A DNA stretch of 64,000 nucleotides from Raffaelea ambrosiae (taxonomy: Eukaryota; Ascomycota; Sordariomycetes; Ophiostomatales; Ophiostomataceae), in the NCBI GenBank assembly GCA_002778195.1, contig PCDI01000002.1, positions 1,571,628 through 1,635,627 on the forward strand, read 5' to 3'. Below the pieces are notes generated by a model, which did no database searches, was not told where the DNA came from, and saw nothing but the letters and a program-made list of their open reading frames with translations. A program made the translations under genes and the position numbers. Below, piece by piece: positions 11,311 to 22,448 of this stretch; position 1 is the first letter of the stretch, and each line of letters begins with the position of its first letter.

Positions 11311-14132
11311 GGCAAAGTGTGCGAGGTCAACCCCGGAGTAGAAAGGAGAAGAGGAGGGAAGGGACAAACGAGGCAGGGGTAAAGAGGGAAAGGGGGAGAG
11401 AGCGAGGAGAAAGGGAAGGGAAAACTCGAAGGGTGTGAAGGGAGGGGTGTCCTATTCAGATTCACGATAAAAATGATGAAGTTTGTGAAAAGAAAGAGAA
11501 AGAAAGTCAGGAAGGCGCCAGACGGGGAAAAGCAGAGAAGAAATGGACATGGGGGGGGCCCGCCAAAACACAGGCAAGGCCACGGCTGGTTGGGTAAGAT
11601 TTAGGCTTGGGTGGTCAGTCGTCGCGTCTACGAGAACAAGCCAGCAAGAGCAGGCCCGTCATTGGGTTGGGTGGTGGAGATCTGGGTCGCCCCTAGCCAA
11701 GTACGAGTAAGTGTTGTGTCTGCATAACAAAAGCAAGGGTGTGCCACCGTTCGCGGGTGTCAGCCTAAAATCGCCAGCAGGCAGACAAGCCGACAGGCAT
11801 TTTCATAGGAACAGACAAAGAGCGTTGCAGCGGCGTTGCGGCTCCTGCGCGAGGTCGTCTTCCCAAAGGCCAGTTTCGCATGCGCTTCCCAACATGCTCC
11901 ACGTTGGGCAGTACTGTGCCGGCGACGAAGCCCAAGACGAAGCCCAAGTCCGGCCGATCCTGCTAATTGTGGCGAGAGACATGCGGCAGTCGAACTTCAA
12001 GGCGATATGAGTGGCGCCGAGCCTTCCTTTCGTTTCCCACCTTTTCCCGCTCGGATGTTCCGCATTCCCCTGTATTCTGCTCCTTTTTGCTGCTTCCAGG
12101 TTGCCGAAGGAAGGGTGTGAGGACTTTCCAGCAGGGCGAATCAGGCACCATCGTCACGGCAGAGGACACACCAAATTGCACCTTTGTCTGCATCAAAGAG
12201 GGGTCGCGGCGGGAGGGGAAGGTGGACAGCCAATGGCTGGGGGCCACGGGAAGACCCTCTGCTGCTGGGAACGTGCGTCGGTTGGCTGTGAACGAAGAAG
12301 TGGGTAAAATACTACTACAGTAGCTTCGTTGGGCTGGTATCGTACAGCTTGTCTCCGTTTTGTGTTGATTGCTGGTGGTTGTACATAGTAATACCGTCCA
12401 CAGGAGGGCTGCGCTGTGGCTGGGCGACACAAAACAAGTCGGTGGGCCAAAAGTGGAAAATGAAGCACAAAAATGTACAGAATCAAGGAACAAAGACAGG
12501 TAGGGACACCGAAACCTTGTAGTAATAATAGCCGGGCTGCCTGGGCTGCCTGGGCTGCCTGGGCTGCCTGGGCTGCCTGTGCTGTTTCCAGGTTTTTTCT
12601 TGTTTCGTTCCTTCTTTCTCAAGACCGAATAGAGTTTTTGGGAAGGTGCGAACAAGACGGAGTGCTCTACCCGGGAAAGAACGTTCTGTTGAACGCTTGC
12701 CAGTTTCGACAGGTGCAACACAGACCTGTGGTGAGGTGAAACGGTGGCCGAAACTGGCGACCGAGCGGGAGGGTTGCCGCTGTCAATCCGGATTGGCAGG
12801 CACGAAACGCTTATGTTGTGATCGGGCCAGCACGCTGGAGAAAGGCAAAAACGAAAAAAAAGGTCCGAGACACACACGGTGTGGCTGTCTAACATTGAGA
12901 CAAAAACTGTAGTCAATACCGAATATTGTGGGCTGTCGTGGTCAGCATGGTTTCTTTGGTGAACGAGGCTTCCTTCAGGTTTCGGCTAATAACGGTAGCT
13001 TATTAGGGTACAACCGTTTTAGTCAAGGTCGCCCCTTCTCTCACGAATTCTCACGCTGCTTCCACATTTTGTGAAGGAGTGGAAAATTGTGCAAACGTGC
13101 ACGCACGACCAGGCACAGGAGTCAGCAGGCATTGCCTGGCAGGTAACTCTTTCTACCGAATCTGATTGCAGGGTCGTTGGGCAGCAAGGAGAAAAATATG
13201 GCGTGTTGGGCAGCAATGCCCAACTGGGCAGGGCTGACACAGTATATATACACTATAAACACGGACCACAATACCAGCCCGAGAAACGGCCATTTTCTTG
13301 GGTCGACCACCGTTTTGCTTGTTCTTGCCTGTTCTGTCATGACTTCAAAAAGCCCAGGTTCCTGGCAAATCTTCCCGTGGATCTTGACTAAATTTCTGGG
13401 ACAAAGTCTCTTCTCTCGCTTGCATCTAGAATTTCGCCATTCTCCGCAGGCTATGGCCCAGATTGCCATCAGAACCATGTTTCTCCTTCGTCCTCCCACA
13501 TCGTTGTTTTCTCGGGAGCCACAGGTCAGGTAGGTTGGGCTGCTGCGGCCACTGATTGCTTCAGCACAAGAAACGAACATGTCGTTTCTGCCCGAAAGAC
13601 GGAAAAAGACAATAGATTACGAGACTGTCAGGAAGTCTCTCGTGTGAGAAGACACGGACGGACAAATGAATGGCTTTTCTGGGCTTCTCGCCCGGCCAGA
13701 CGCTGTTCCACAACCAGATGCCACATCAGTCCTGCTGGCCATGCAGGCTTTTGCCTTCTTTGGTGCTAGCAGATGTACAAAGGGACGGACACAATGCTCT
13801 ACGAACAGGACGAGTCCGTCGTATGCGTGTGCTTTTGTTTTCTTTCTTCTGCATGCGTCCCTTAGCTTGTGCACACCGCTCTTGTTGTGCGCATTTGCCG
13901 CCTTTTGATCTCTACGGGTTCTATGTTTCCCGCGGGTTCTATTTGTGGCCGTGTGTTCTATTTGTTCTATTAGTTCTGCCTGCTCAGCGTCTCTGACACT
14001 GGTGAGCATTGCATCGTCTGTGTTTTTGCATTTGCTCTGCATCTGCTTGCATCGGCGTGCTTGCAATCCTTGCAAGCTTGCCGTCCTGCTGTCCGACCAT
14101 CGTGTTGTCTCTTCGCGTTGCTTCTGGTTACC
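11311..14132. other. intergenic region between rfeF-like gene and polymerase eta
   Basis: No supported gene. It contains purine-rich low-complexity DNA upstream of the rfeF-like start (11340-11530), the 9-bp minisatellite at 12534-12578, one copy each of TACGAGTA (11702) and TACATAGTA (12382), and the 3' flank of polymerase eta. Open frames of 100-317 residues occur, but they show no domain and disagree with one another. Confidence 0.6.
12534..12578. repeat. 9-bp minisatellite, 5 copies (gggctgcct)
   Basis: Five perfect head-to-tail copies of gggctgcct followed by a degenerate copy. It lies in non-coding DNA. The reverse complement of the unit, aggcagccc, differs by one base from the rotated unit aggcagacc of the array at 4681-4716. 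Confidence 0.95.
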
Positions 14133-17100
14133 TCATCCTTCCTCGAGGTCTTTGGCAAAATGCCAATCCTCATGGATCTGTAGGCCGCCCGGATCGCCAA
14201 ACTCGGCGGCACATCGCGAACAAACAAGCGGCTTACCCACGGCCATTCCGCTTTTGCCACATGGGTCCTTGCTGTCCACTCTATCTGGCGCAGCCTCGGT
14301 TGTCTCATTTTTTGTCTCATTTTTTGTCTCATTTTTTGTCTCGTATTTTGCTTCCTTTGATTCTGCAGTCTGCGTCGGCAGATTGGACTTGTTCAAGAAG
14401 AAGGATGAAATGGGCGTAGATGATCGTTTGGCCAGGACGGCACCACCTCTGTGACGGGAGGATACTCCTCCTCCTCCTCCTCCTCCGCCCCCTGATGACG
14501 CCGGTGCCAACACGATTCTCTCCTTTGCTTGCAGGGCGCGGGCAACGTGCCAGTCCTGGTGCTCCTGCAATTGGACCGCAGTGGGAAACGAGCGAGTGCA
14601 CTGGTCGCATTGGAAGGCGAATAATGTGCGGCTCTTATTGGCATTGGTGCTGGTGCCGGAGCTGCTTCTCTCGGCTGTGCCGTTATTATTACTTGGACTG
14701 ATAATACCGCTCGAAGTGTCGTTATTGCGGCTGCTAATGCTGCTCGACGTGTCGTCCGACTGTTCGCTGCATGCTTTTGACGTCTTCTTATCATGGTGTT
14801 CTCCTCGACTCTTCGTCCACGACAGGAACTGCATTGAGGAGACTGGTGGTGCTGGTGTCATTGTTGCAGCGGTCACCCGCCTTCGCTTGGCCGAATGACC
14901 GTCAGCATCGTCGTCGCCACCGTTGTTATCTTGTGCACTTTCTTCTTCGCTGCCTCTGTCGACGCCTTTCTTCTTGCCGCCGGCGTGCTCGGCGGCCGCC
15001 TTGGGCTGGAAAAACGCCTGTATGCTCCTGTTGCCCGTGGCTGGAGGCTCTTCAAAGCCATCGACGCTGATGGCCAAGTGGGCACAAGGGAAGAGAGTGT
15101 CGTTCTGATGAGCCTGCTGCAGCAAGTGGGTACCCAGGCGCAGCAGCTTCTCTTCGTCGAGGGGCTGGCCGTCTCGGGGGATCCGCGTCTGCCGCGACCG
15201 CCAATGGCCGGCACCGCCGCCATTGCCAAAGTGCAGGCGAATCGTCTGAGGGAGACGCAAGGCGTGCTGGTCATGCAGAGACTGCGGGTGGTGGTGGAGC
15301 AAACGTTGTTGCTGTTGCTGTTGCTGTGCTGTCTGGGGTTGGTCATCGTCACCGCCTTTTCGGGTTTTCTCCGCCTCGTTTTTGTTGTGTTTGTTATCAC
15401 TGGCGTGCCCGCGTTCTTCTTTATCATCTATCGTAAATGCATCGGGAGGGTCCGGACGTGGGGGATCAGCGGCAGCCCCAGACAGCCGAGAAGCCCGAGA
15501 GGCCTCAGACGTCTTGGCCCCAGGCGCCCCAGAAGCCCCAGAGGTCCCAGAAGTCCCTTTGCCTTCTTCTCCTCCTACTGTCGCTGCTGCCAGCAGGGCC
15601 ATCGACAGCCGCTCGTCTAGCAGCCGGCACTTGAGTTCCGCGGCATACACCCGCAGCCAGTGCCGGGCCTGGTCCAGCTGCAGCAGGGGCGGATTGAACG
15701 ACTTGGCCGAGATGATGCTCTTGATCTCGGTGCGCGCGGTGACCTCGCTGTGGTCGATGCCGCGAATCATGTCGTAGATGTGGCCGCCGGCCTCCTCGTC
15801 GCCGACCTTGGCCTGCAGCTGGGCGAGCGGGACGGTCAGCAGCTCGGCGATGGAGGCCGTCTCGAAGGCGTCGACGATGCGGGAACCCATCTTGCCGCCG
15901 AGGCCGCGCAGTTTCTTGACCGACGACAGACTGGCGAGGAACGGCCCTGCCGCCCGGGGCCGGACGACGGTCTGCTTGTTGGGCTTGTGCTGGCTGGAGC
16001 CCAGCTTGCTGAGCATCTTGTTGGAGGCGATGCCCGCCGAGCAGCGGAAGCGCAGCGTGTCGTAGAGCGCACGGCGGATGGTCTGGACGATGCGGGCGCC
16101 CTCGAGCATGGCGACGTCGTCCCAGTCGACGATGCCGTCGTTGTTGTTGCTGCTGCCCTGGCTCCTTTGTAGATCTTCCTGGCTGGAGTAGACGATCTCC
16201 TGGCTGGGTGCTGGTTCACCCTTGGCTTCGTTGCCGTCCACCAGCCCGTCCACCGACCCGTCTCCCGACCCACCCGCAGGCTCGTCTTGACCTGTGCCCG
16301 CGTTGATGACGCCACTGCCCGTAGCGGCCCAGTCGAGATCGGATGCAGAGAGGGGCGGCAGCGGCAGCTGCTCGGCCGGCGTGTCCTGGCTGCGTCGGTT
16401 GTAGTCGGCCAGCAGCTCGGGGTACCGCTGGTGGACGAGCACGTCGTGGACAAGCGCCGACAGGTCCACAAAGACCTCGTCGATGCCGGCCTTTTCGATG
16501 CGGCACTTGCTGCTGCCGGCGGCGGGCACGCTCGCCTGGATGGTGGCCAGGATCTCGCGCGAGCGGATGCGGTACGGCTCGAGCGAGACCTTGTGGTGGG
16601 CCATGGCCTGGTAGGCGTCCGGGTGGTAGGCCCACTGGGACTCGCCCTCCTTCCAGGTGGGCACGTGCTGGACGACGAGGTGGGGGCACAGGCGCTTGGC
16701 CTCGTCGACGTTGACCATGCGGCCGATGCCAAAGGCGCGCGCCGGGTAGTTGACCGCGATGATGTTGCGCCTGTGGCACGGAGATGTCAGCCCGAGAACC
16801 ATTCTTGGTGACTCGTCCAGTAGAGACACAGCCTGAGAACCATTCTTGGTGACTCGTCCAGTAGAGACACAGCCCGAGAACCATTCTTGGTGACTCGTCC
16901 AGTAGAGACACAGCCTGAGAAACCATTCTTCGTAACTCGTCCAGCAGAGGACATCCCCACCATTGTTGCACCACGAGCGGCGTGTCTTCGTCGATGCCCA
17001 GACGAAGCATTTCGCACTGCGCATAGTAGGCGTCGAGGTCGATGTGGGCTACGACGCGGAGCGGACAGGAGGGAGCGGCGGCGGCAAGGTCGGCCAGGTG

Positions 17101-17265
17101 GCGGTAGGTGAACCGCGATCGGCCGGTGGGGCGACGCTGTGTGTCGTCATGATCGTGGTTGTGGTCGTGGTTGTGGTCGTCGATGTCGTAGGTGTCGTGC
17201 GAATGGGGACGACGAGGGTCAACAGGTTCGGCTGACTGTCGCGACTGGTGTCCAGACGCAAACAT
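14133..17265 (-). CDS. rad30: DNA polymerase eta (Y-family translesion polymerase, Rad30-type)
   Basis: Predicted 980 residues, two exons: 16961-17265 and 14133-16770, joined in phase 2 to give LVVQQWRNIIAVNYPAR, a classic polymerase eta junction. It copies past UV-type lesions in the nucleus. Catalytic palm: HIDLDAYYAQCE (Asp76, Asp78) and later IDEVFVDLS; a helix-hairpin-helix-like stretch LRGLGGKMGS follows. The C-terminal half is long and low-complexity. Two PCNA-binding (PIP-like) boxes are visible, NRSIQAFF near 682-689 and TPISSFF near 887-893, both lacking the usual leading Gln. Two UBZ ubiquitin-binding fingers follow: Cys823/Cys826...His839/His843 and Cys952/Cys955...His968/His972, the second close to the very end. 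The yeast protein is about 630 residues with a single finger, so this one is extended. The N-terminus has a His/Asp-rich run (residues 29-41). The start at 17265 is the ATG closest before the conserved polymerase domain. Confidence 0.93.
16791..16953. repeat. 41-bp minisatellite, about 3.9 copies, inside the polymerase eta intron
   Basis: Units start at 16791, 16832, 16873 and 16914. The first three are almost identical, differing at one C/T position; the fourth is diverged and has one extra A. The array fills most of the 190-nt intron 16771-16960. On the coding strand each unit ends in ttctcag or ttctcgg followed by gctgtg, so some units create an extra acceptor-like AG. The period is not a multiple of 3, as expected for non-coding DNA. 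Confidence 0.95.
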
Positions 17266-17689
17266 TGGAAGCGACAGGGCGAAAAGCGGGAGACATGAAG
17301 AGCAGCGACGTTCACACGAGAGAAACAAGAGACAAAAAAAGTGGTGGTCTGGCACAGCGGGAGAACCGAGACAACAGGTGACGATGGGAGGATGTTTTTT
17401 TTTGCAAAGTTGGCGCAAGGGAGACGCGAAAACACGTGCAGCGCGTAAAGTGGGAATGGTCCCCCCCCCCGCATTACGGGGGACCAGACCCTGTGCCAGT
17501 GCGATGGGGGCACTAATCCAGTCTCTGTTCTTGGTAAACCAAGAAACGACTGCTGCATTTTACTGAAGCAACCGCATTCTATTCACTTCCTTTGCTGCGC
17601 TTACCGTATGTATTGAAAAGGGGACTACACTCTATTCCGTCTATGCACTTTTTTTTTTTTGTTTATCCACTTTCTCTATCATCCCCGAT
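17266..17689. other. intergenic region, polymerase eta promoter side
   Basis: This 424-bp stretch separates the polymerase eta start from the 3' end of the Gfo/Idh/MocA gene. It holds the presumed polymerase eta promoter and 5' leader. A C run near 17461 and a T run near 17649 are the only notable features. No clear TATA box is seen. Confidence 0.5.
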
Positions 17690-18954
17690 TTAGGCCTTCG
17701 CCTCCTGCTTAGCCCATGCCTTGTACATCATGTCGTACAGCGCAATGTCCTGCAGCGCATCGGCGGCGGTCGTCTTGATGGCCTTGCCGTTGGCGGCGCA
17801 CTCGTACAGCTCGATCAGCTCGGACGTGTAGGTGTCCTGGTACGACGACAGGATCTCGCGGTGCTGCACCTCGCCCTGCTCGTTGACCTCGTCGACCTCG
17901 ACGGTGATGGGCAGCGCCTTGACATACGGGCTCGGGTACTGGCAAGTCAGCATTCTATCAGCAAGGGGTGGCTCATCGGGGCCGGTGCATCAGGGGAGGC
18001 GCATCCTACCTTGATCGTCACCCGCTTCTTCTCGCCGTAGACGGCCAGGTGGGCATCAAACACCGGCACCTCGTCGATGCCGCTCTCGTAGGTCACCGAG
18101 AAGGGGCTGCCGTCCGCGTTGGCAAAGGCCAGGATGGCGCTGTAGAACGGCTCGTGCACGGACACGCCGTCGACGCGCAGGGGGACGCCCAGCGTCTCGC
18201 GCATCAGCGACAGGTCGTGCGACCCCAGGCTGCCCAGGAAGCGGCAGTACTGCCGGTGGGCGTCGGTGATCTCTTGGCCGGGAAAGGCCTCGGCAAACAG
18301 GGCCTCCAGGCGGGCGCTGCTCTCGGCGCGCGCGCCGGGGGGGAAGTCGGTGGCCTTGACCGGGAACGTGCCGCTCTGGCCGACAAAGTTGGCGTTGGGG
18401 CCGGAGAAGTCGCGGACGCGGGCGTAGCGGATCCGGGGGATCGACGCGACCTCGCGCTTGAAGGCGGCCAAAAAGGACGGCGCGTAGCGGCGCATGTAGC
18501 CGACGAACACGCGCGCCCGGCCGCCGCCGGCGGCCTTTTCGGCGGCCAGAATGGCCTGCGCCGACGGGATCGACAGCGTCAGCGGCTTCTCGACCATGAC
18601 AAACTTGCCGGCCTCGAGGGCGGCAATGGCCAGCGGCGCATGGCTGTCGTCGGAGGTCAGGATGAGCACGACGTCGACCTTGGGGTGGGCCAGGACGTCG
18701 GCCGGGTTGGTGGTGGTGTGCTGCACGTGGAACTTGGCGGCGCTGACGCGGACGTTGGTGGGCGAGATGTCGCAGATGGACTCGAGCGAGAACAGGTGCG
18801 GCAGCATGAGGAAGCAGGGGCCATGGCAGACCTGGAAGACTTCCTGGGGGGTGTTAGCTATGGGGAGGGGCTGCTTTCCTTTCTTTCTTTCTTTTTTGTG
18901 AGTACTTACCCCAGCACCAATGATGCCTACGCCGAGCTTCTTGGTGGCAGACAT
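17690..18954 (-). CDS. Gfo/Idh/MocA-family NAD(P)-dependent oxidoreductase 1
   Basis: Predicted 375 residues from three exons: 18910-18954, 18010-18843 and 17690-17938, all phase 0. The N-terminal Rossmann fold reads LGVGIIGAG, with the intron exactly after the last Gly, followed by EVFQVCHGP, the normal continuation in this family. The EKP signature appears as FVMVEKPLTLS. The C-terminal half matches the alpha/beta substrate domain (SLGSHDLSLMRETLG, then DDFP-like and YESGIDEVPVFDAHLAVYG segments). Such enzymes oxidise or reduce sugars, polyols or their derivatives using NAD(P); the substrate cannot be read from sequence. It is divergent from a sugar transporter and close to a second enzyme of the same superfamily, which supports a role in sugar or polyol catabolism. 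A TATAAA lies about 80 nt before the ATG. Confidence 0.9.
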
Positions 18955-19034
18955 TCTCGACGATCTTGGTGTGCTTCTGTTCTCGTGGGTTTGAAGGCGA
19001 CCAAAGCCTGTCAAAAACAAATTGCAGCTGGCGA

Positions 19035-19040
19035 TTTATA
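19035..19040 (-). promoter_or_regulatory. putative TATA box of dehydrogenase 1
   Basis: TATAAA on the minus strand about 80 nt upstream of the predicted ATG at 18954. The position fits a fungal core promoter with a short leader; it was inferred from motif and distance only. Confidence 0.5.
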
Positions 19041-19597
19041 CAGAGAAGAGCTCTCTTTTGCGTCCGATTTTGGAAGACACCTCGGTTTACTTTTTTTTTT
19101 TAACTTTTGTGTGTCTGGCACCCTGGTCAGTCCACCTTGTCTCCGCCCGTTCCTGCAGGCCCACGAGACTGACAAAAAAAAAGGCGAGGATAGCTCAACC
19201 CGCTCGGAGCTCTCGTGTGGTCGTTGAATGAGCTTGTACGAGTACGTTGTCGGGATGAGATCACACCGCACCGAAGCCGGCCCTGGACAATACTATGTAA
19301 ATGAGGAGGCGGACCCACGCATGTCGGAAGCTAGCCGTTTCGAGGCCGTTCCGGTCCTGTCCCATTTGGCCATCAGACGACCCGACCACCAGAACATGGG
19401 TGGACAGGGCTCGCGCAGGCGCACCGCCAGGGCGACCACGCGCGGACGGCGCCCCAGAATCTCCGCATCAAGTGCGAGGTAGGGTTGCAGTTTGTGGGCC
19501 GGCAACGGTCTCTCCATAGTTACCCCGGAGTTCTGTCTGGGTGAAAGCGGACGATGGGCCACGGTTCTCATTTGTGGCCAGAGGGACGGGAGAATGC

Positions 19598-19605
19598 TAT
19601 AAGAG
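19598..19605 (+). promoter_or_regulatory. putative TATA box of sugar transporter
   Basis: TATAAGAG on the plus strand about 135 nt upstream of the ATG at 19734. Inferred from motif and distance only. Confidence 0.45.
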
Positions 19606-19733
19606 GGCCAGAGCCGGGTCGGACGACGCAAGGGTCTTGTCTTTCGAGAACGTTGATTTTTGTTTTTATATGTCAAATTGTTGTGTTGACCAACTTCTCG
19701 TGCGAACCCCCTTCTCTTCCATATCCTCTACCA

Positions 19734-21720
19734 ATGGCGGACACCGGTGACCAGGCCGTGGTTGGTGCGGCTGCCGTCTTGCGACTGCAGGCCCAGGGCG
19801 GCAAGGTGGGCATCCGGGCCCTGTGGTCCAACATGCGTGTCTTTTACATTGCCCTGTTTGCGTCCTTTGTGAGTCTGGCCCCCCGTCCTTGTCGCAGCGG
19901 TGCACCGCCAGGGGCTGACAGCAACGCAGGGCGGTCTCCTCTACGGCTACCAGCAGGGTGTCCTCGGCCAGGCCCTGGTCATGCACAGCTTCAAAGAGCA
20001 CTACCCGCACATTGTCGAGGACTCCAGCGCCAAAGGCTGGCTGACGTCGATTCTGCAGCTGGGCGGCTGGTTCGGTGCGCTGGCGTCCGGCGTCCTGTGC
20101 GAGGTCTTCTCGCGCAAGCACACCATCTTCTCCGGGGCCGTCTGGGTCATTCTGGGATCGTACCTCACCGCCGGTGCCAACGACGCGGCCTACCTGTACG
20201 CCGGCCGGTTCTTTACCGGTCTGGGCGTCGGCACTCTGTCAGCCGCTGGGTCAGTGCCACCCCCGCCCCCCCCCCCTCCTCTGCCTCCTGCCGCATAGCC
20301 CTGCGCGATTGCCTGCTGACAGCACACAGTCCCCTGTACAATGCCGAGCTCGCGCCGCCCGAGATCCGCGGCCTCCTCGTCGCCCTCCAGCAGCTGGCCA
20401 CCACGATCGGCATCATGGTGGCGTACTGGATCTGCTACGGCACCAACTACATTGGCGGCACCGGGGCGGGCCAGTCGGCGCTGGCCTGGCGCGTCCCGCT
20501 CATCATCCAGGGCATCCCGGCCGTGATCCTGGCCGTCGGCGTGTGGTTCATGCCCTTTTCGCCGCGCCTGCTGGTCAACAAGGGCCAGGACGACCGCGCG
20601 CGGGCCACGCTGAGCACGCTGCGCAAGCTGCCGGAAGACGACCCGCTCGTGCGGGTCGAGTTCCTCGAGATCAAGGCCGAGAGCGAGTTTGAGCGTCGCG
20701 TGTTCGACAGCCGCTACCCCCACCTGGCGGCCAAGGCCGGCCACAACCGGCTGCTGCGCGAGCTGGCCCAGTACACCAACATCTTCCGGACCATGGACGC
20801 GTTCAAGCGCGTCGCCCTGGCCGGGCTGATCATGTTCTTCCAGCAGTGGTCGGGCATCGACAGCAGTAGGTCCTTTGGCGGTCCCTTTTGGCGGTCCCTT
20901 TTGGCGGTCCCCTTTAGCGTGTCGCCTCGTCTTTCGCTAACTGTCTAGTCATCTACTATGCGCCGATTGTGTTCCAGGACTTGGGCTTGACCGACAACAC
21001 CTCGTCGCTCCTGGCCACCGGCGTGGTCGGCGTGATCAACGTGCTGACCACGATCCCCGCCATCATGGTCATCGACAAGGTCGGCCGCAAGCCGCTGCTG
21101 ATCATGGGCTCCATCGGCATGTTCCTGGCCCAGCTGATCACGGGCATCATTGTGGCCAAGTGCCAGCACGACTGGGAGGCGCACTCGGCGGCCGGCTGGG
21201 CCGCCGTGGTGATGATCTGGTTCTACATCTTCAACTTTGCCTACAGCTGGGGGCCGGGCTCGTGGGTGATGATTGCCGAGATCTTCCCGCTGTCGATCCG
21301 GGCCAAGGGCACGTCGATTGGCGCGTCGTCCAACTGGATGAACAACTTCATCATCGCCTTCATCACGCCGCCCATGCTGTCCAGCATTACGTTTGGCACG
21401 TACATTTTCTTCTGCGTGTGGTGCTTCCTGGGCGGCCTGTTTGTGTTTTTCTGCCTGCCCGAAACCAAGGGCAAGACGCTCGAGGAGATGGACCGCGCCT
21501 TTGGGTATGTCCAGTCTCTTGACTGCCGTCTACTTTTCTGTCTCGCAAAGGTTTCCAAGCTAACGTTTTGGGTGTCTGTCCCAGATCCACCACCAGCCAC
21601 GAGGACATGGCTTTGCTCTCGTCGATCCAGGCCGAGCTCGGACTGACAGCCGTAGTGGGACCACAGTCGTTCAAGGACGGCGAGAAGACGGACCATGTTG
21701 AGGTCCATGACCAGGTGTAA
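19734..21720 (+). CDS. MFS sugar transporter (sugar porter family)
   Basis: Predicted 560 residues from five exons: 19734-19868, 19930-20249, 20330-20865, 20949-21504 and 21585-21720; all junctions are GT/AG and keep frame. It is a plasma-membrane sugar-proton symporter-type protein with about 12 membrane segments. Signatures in order: GGLLYGYQQGVLGQ in the first helix, GRFFTGLGVGTLSA, the PESPR-like FSPRLLVNKG, QQWSGIDSIIYYAP (the fungal variant with Asp where many have Asn), VIDKVGRKPLLIMG, and the PETKG motif as LPETKGKTLEEMD. It is divergent from one Gfo/Idh/MocA enzyme and upstream of another, so it probably imports their substrate or a precursor. Intron 3 carries a 13-bp tandem repeat. 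The start at 19734 is the first ATG of the frame downstream of the TATA-like box that gives a normal N-terminal cytosolic tail. Confidence 0.93.
20874..20911. repeat. 13-bp tandem repeat, 3 copies, in sugar transporter intron 3
   Basis: Three consecutive copies of tttggcggtccct, at about 20874, 20887 and 20900, lie within the intron 20866-20948 immediately after the donor GTAGGT. The repeat is outside all coding exons. Confidence 0.9.
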
Positions 21721-22448
21721 TTATGCCGGGAAGACGAGAACAGAGAAATATCTCCCATAGGGCCACGGCCACACATAGAGGAGCAAAACACGCCCCGACC
21801 CTTCTGGGGGGGAACAGCAAACTTTGGATGCATAGACCGCAACAGCATGGTTGACCGGGACGCCCTTGTCGCTAATTCTCTGGCTGTCCATATGTGTGCT
21901 CGCTTGCCATGCCAACGACACTGTTCTCCTAATCTCGGATACCAGTCTTTGGACCAAGGATCCATGAGCTAGATTCTTTCAAAAAGTCGTAGAATCGACA
22001 GGTTTTCTTACGCCATGTGTAGTAGCGGCCCCTATTTTTCTTGCCTCGTCTCGAAGCTACTTCTTTAGTTGGGCGGAATGTAAAACGGCGGCGGGATTGG
22101 CGGTATCTAACCAAAAGAGGAAACCACCCGACAATATGGGCCATCATCATCCCGCTTCCACCACGACGTCATGATCCTCCCCGCGGCAACCCTGTCTCAG
22201 CACAACATGGGAAGAGAAAGGTCCGATACGAGTCACTAGGACGATTATTGTCACTCGAGGGCACGCGGGCATACGACTGTATTCCTGCGGCAGTGGAGAC
22301 GGGGCGTTGTCTCTCATCCTGGCTGGGTCACCCGTGTTTTGCCATTTTCCCAAGATATTTATTCGCCAATCCGTCTGCAGCTCGACAACACCCGGCCACG
22401 CTTGGCTAGCTTTGGGATACAGCCCAGTCAGACCCTACTACCCCAACC
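21721..22448. other. intergenic region, transporter 3' end to dehydrogenase 2 promoter
   Basis: This 728-bp stretch lies between two plus-strand genes. It includes the 3' flank of the transporter and the promoter of dehydrogenase 2. No clear TATA box or gene is visible. The open frame in it on the minus strand is an extension of the antisense of the transporter and is not credible. Confidence 0.5.

Larger units (their letters stand above)
18955..19733. promoter_or_regulatory. divergent promoter shared by dehydrogenase 1 and sugar transporter
   Basis: This 779-bp non-coding stretch lies between the ATG of dehydrogenase 1 (minus) and the ATG of the sugar transporter (plus). TATA-like boxes sit at both ends: TATAAA on the minus strand at 19035-19040 and TATAAGAG on the plus strand at 19598-19605. 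One copy each of TACGAGTA (19237) and TACATAGTA-type (19291) lies in the middle. The layout suggests co-regulation of the two genes; the binding site of the nearby Zn2Cys6 protein is not identified. Confidence 0.6.

Noticed and set aside
16791..16953. Array of 41-bp repeats as a CRISPR-like or coding repeat
   Set aside because: Units are directly adjacent without spacers, the genome is eukaryotic, and the array falls inside an intron defined by conserved polymerase eta sequence on both sides.
17968..19227. 419-codon open frame on the plus strand opposite dehydrogenase 1
   Set aside because: Antisense shadow; it runs through the shared promoter and shows only low-complexity Gly/Val/Asp-rich sequence.
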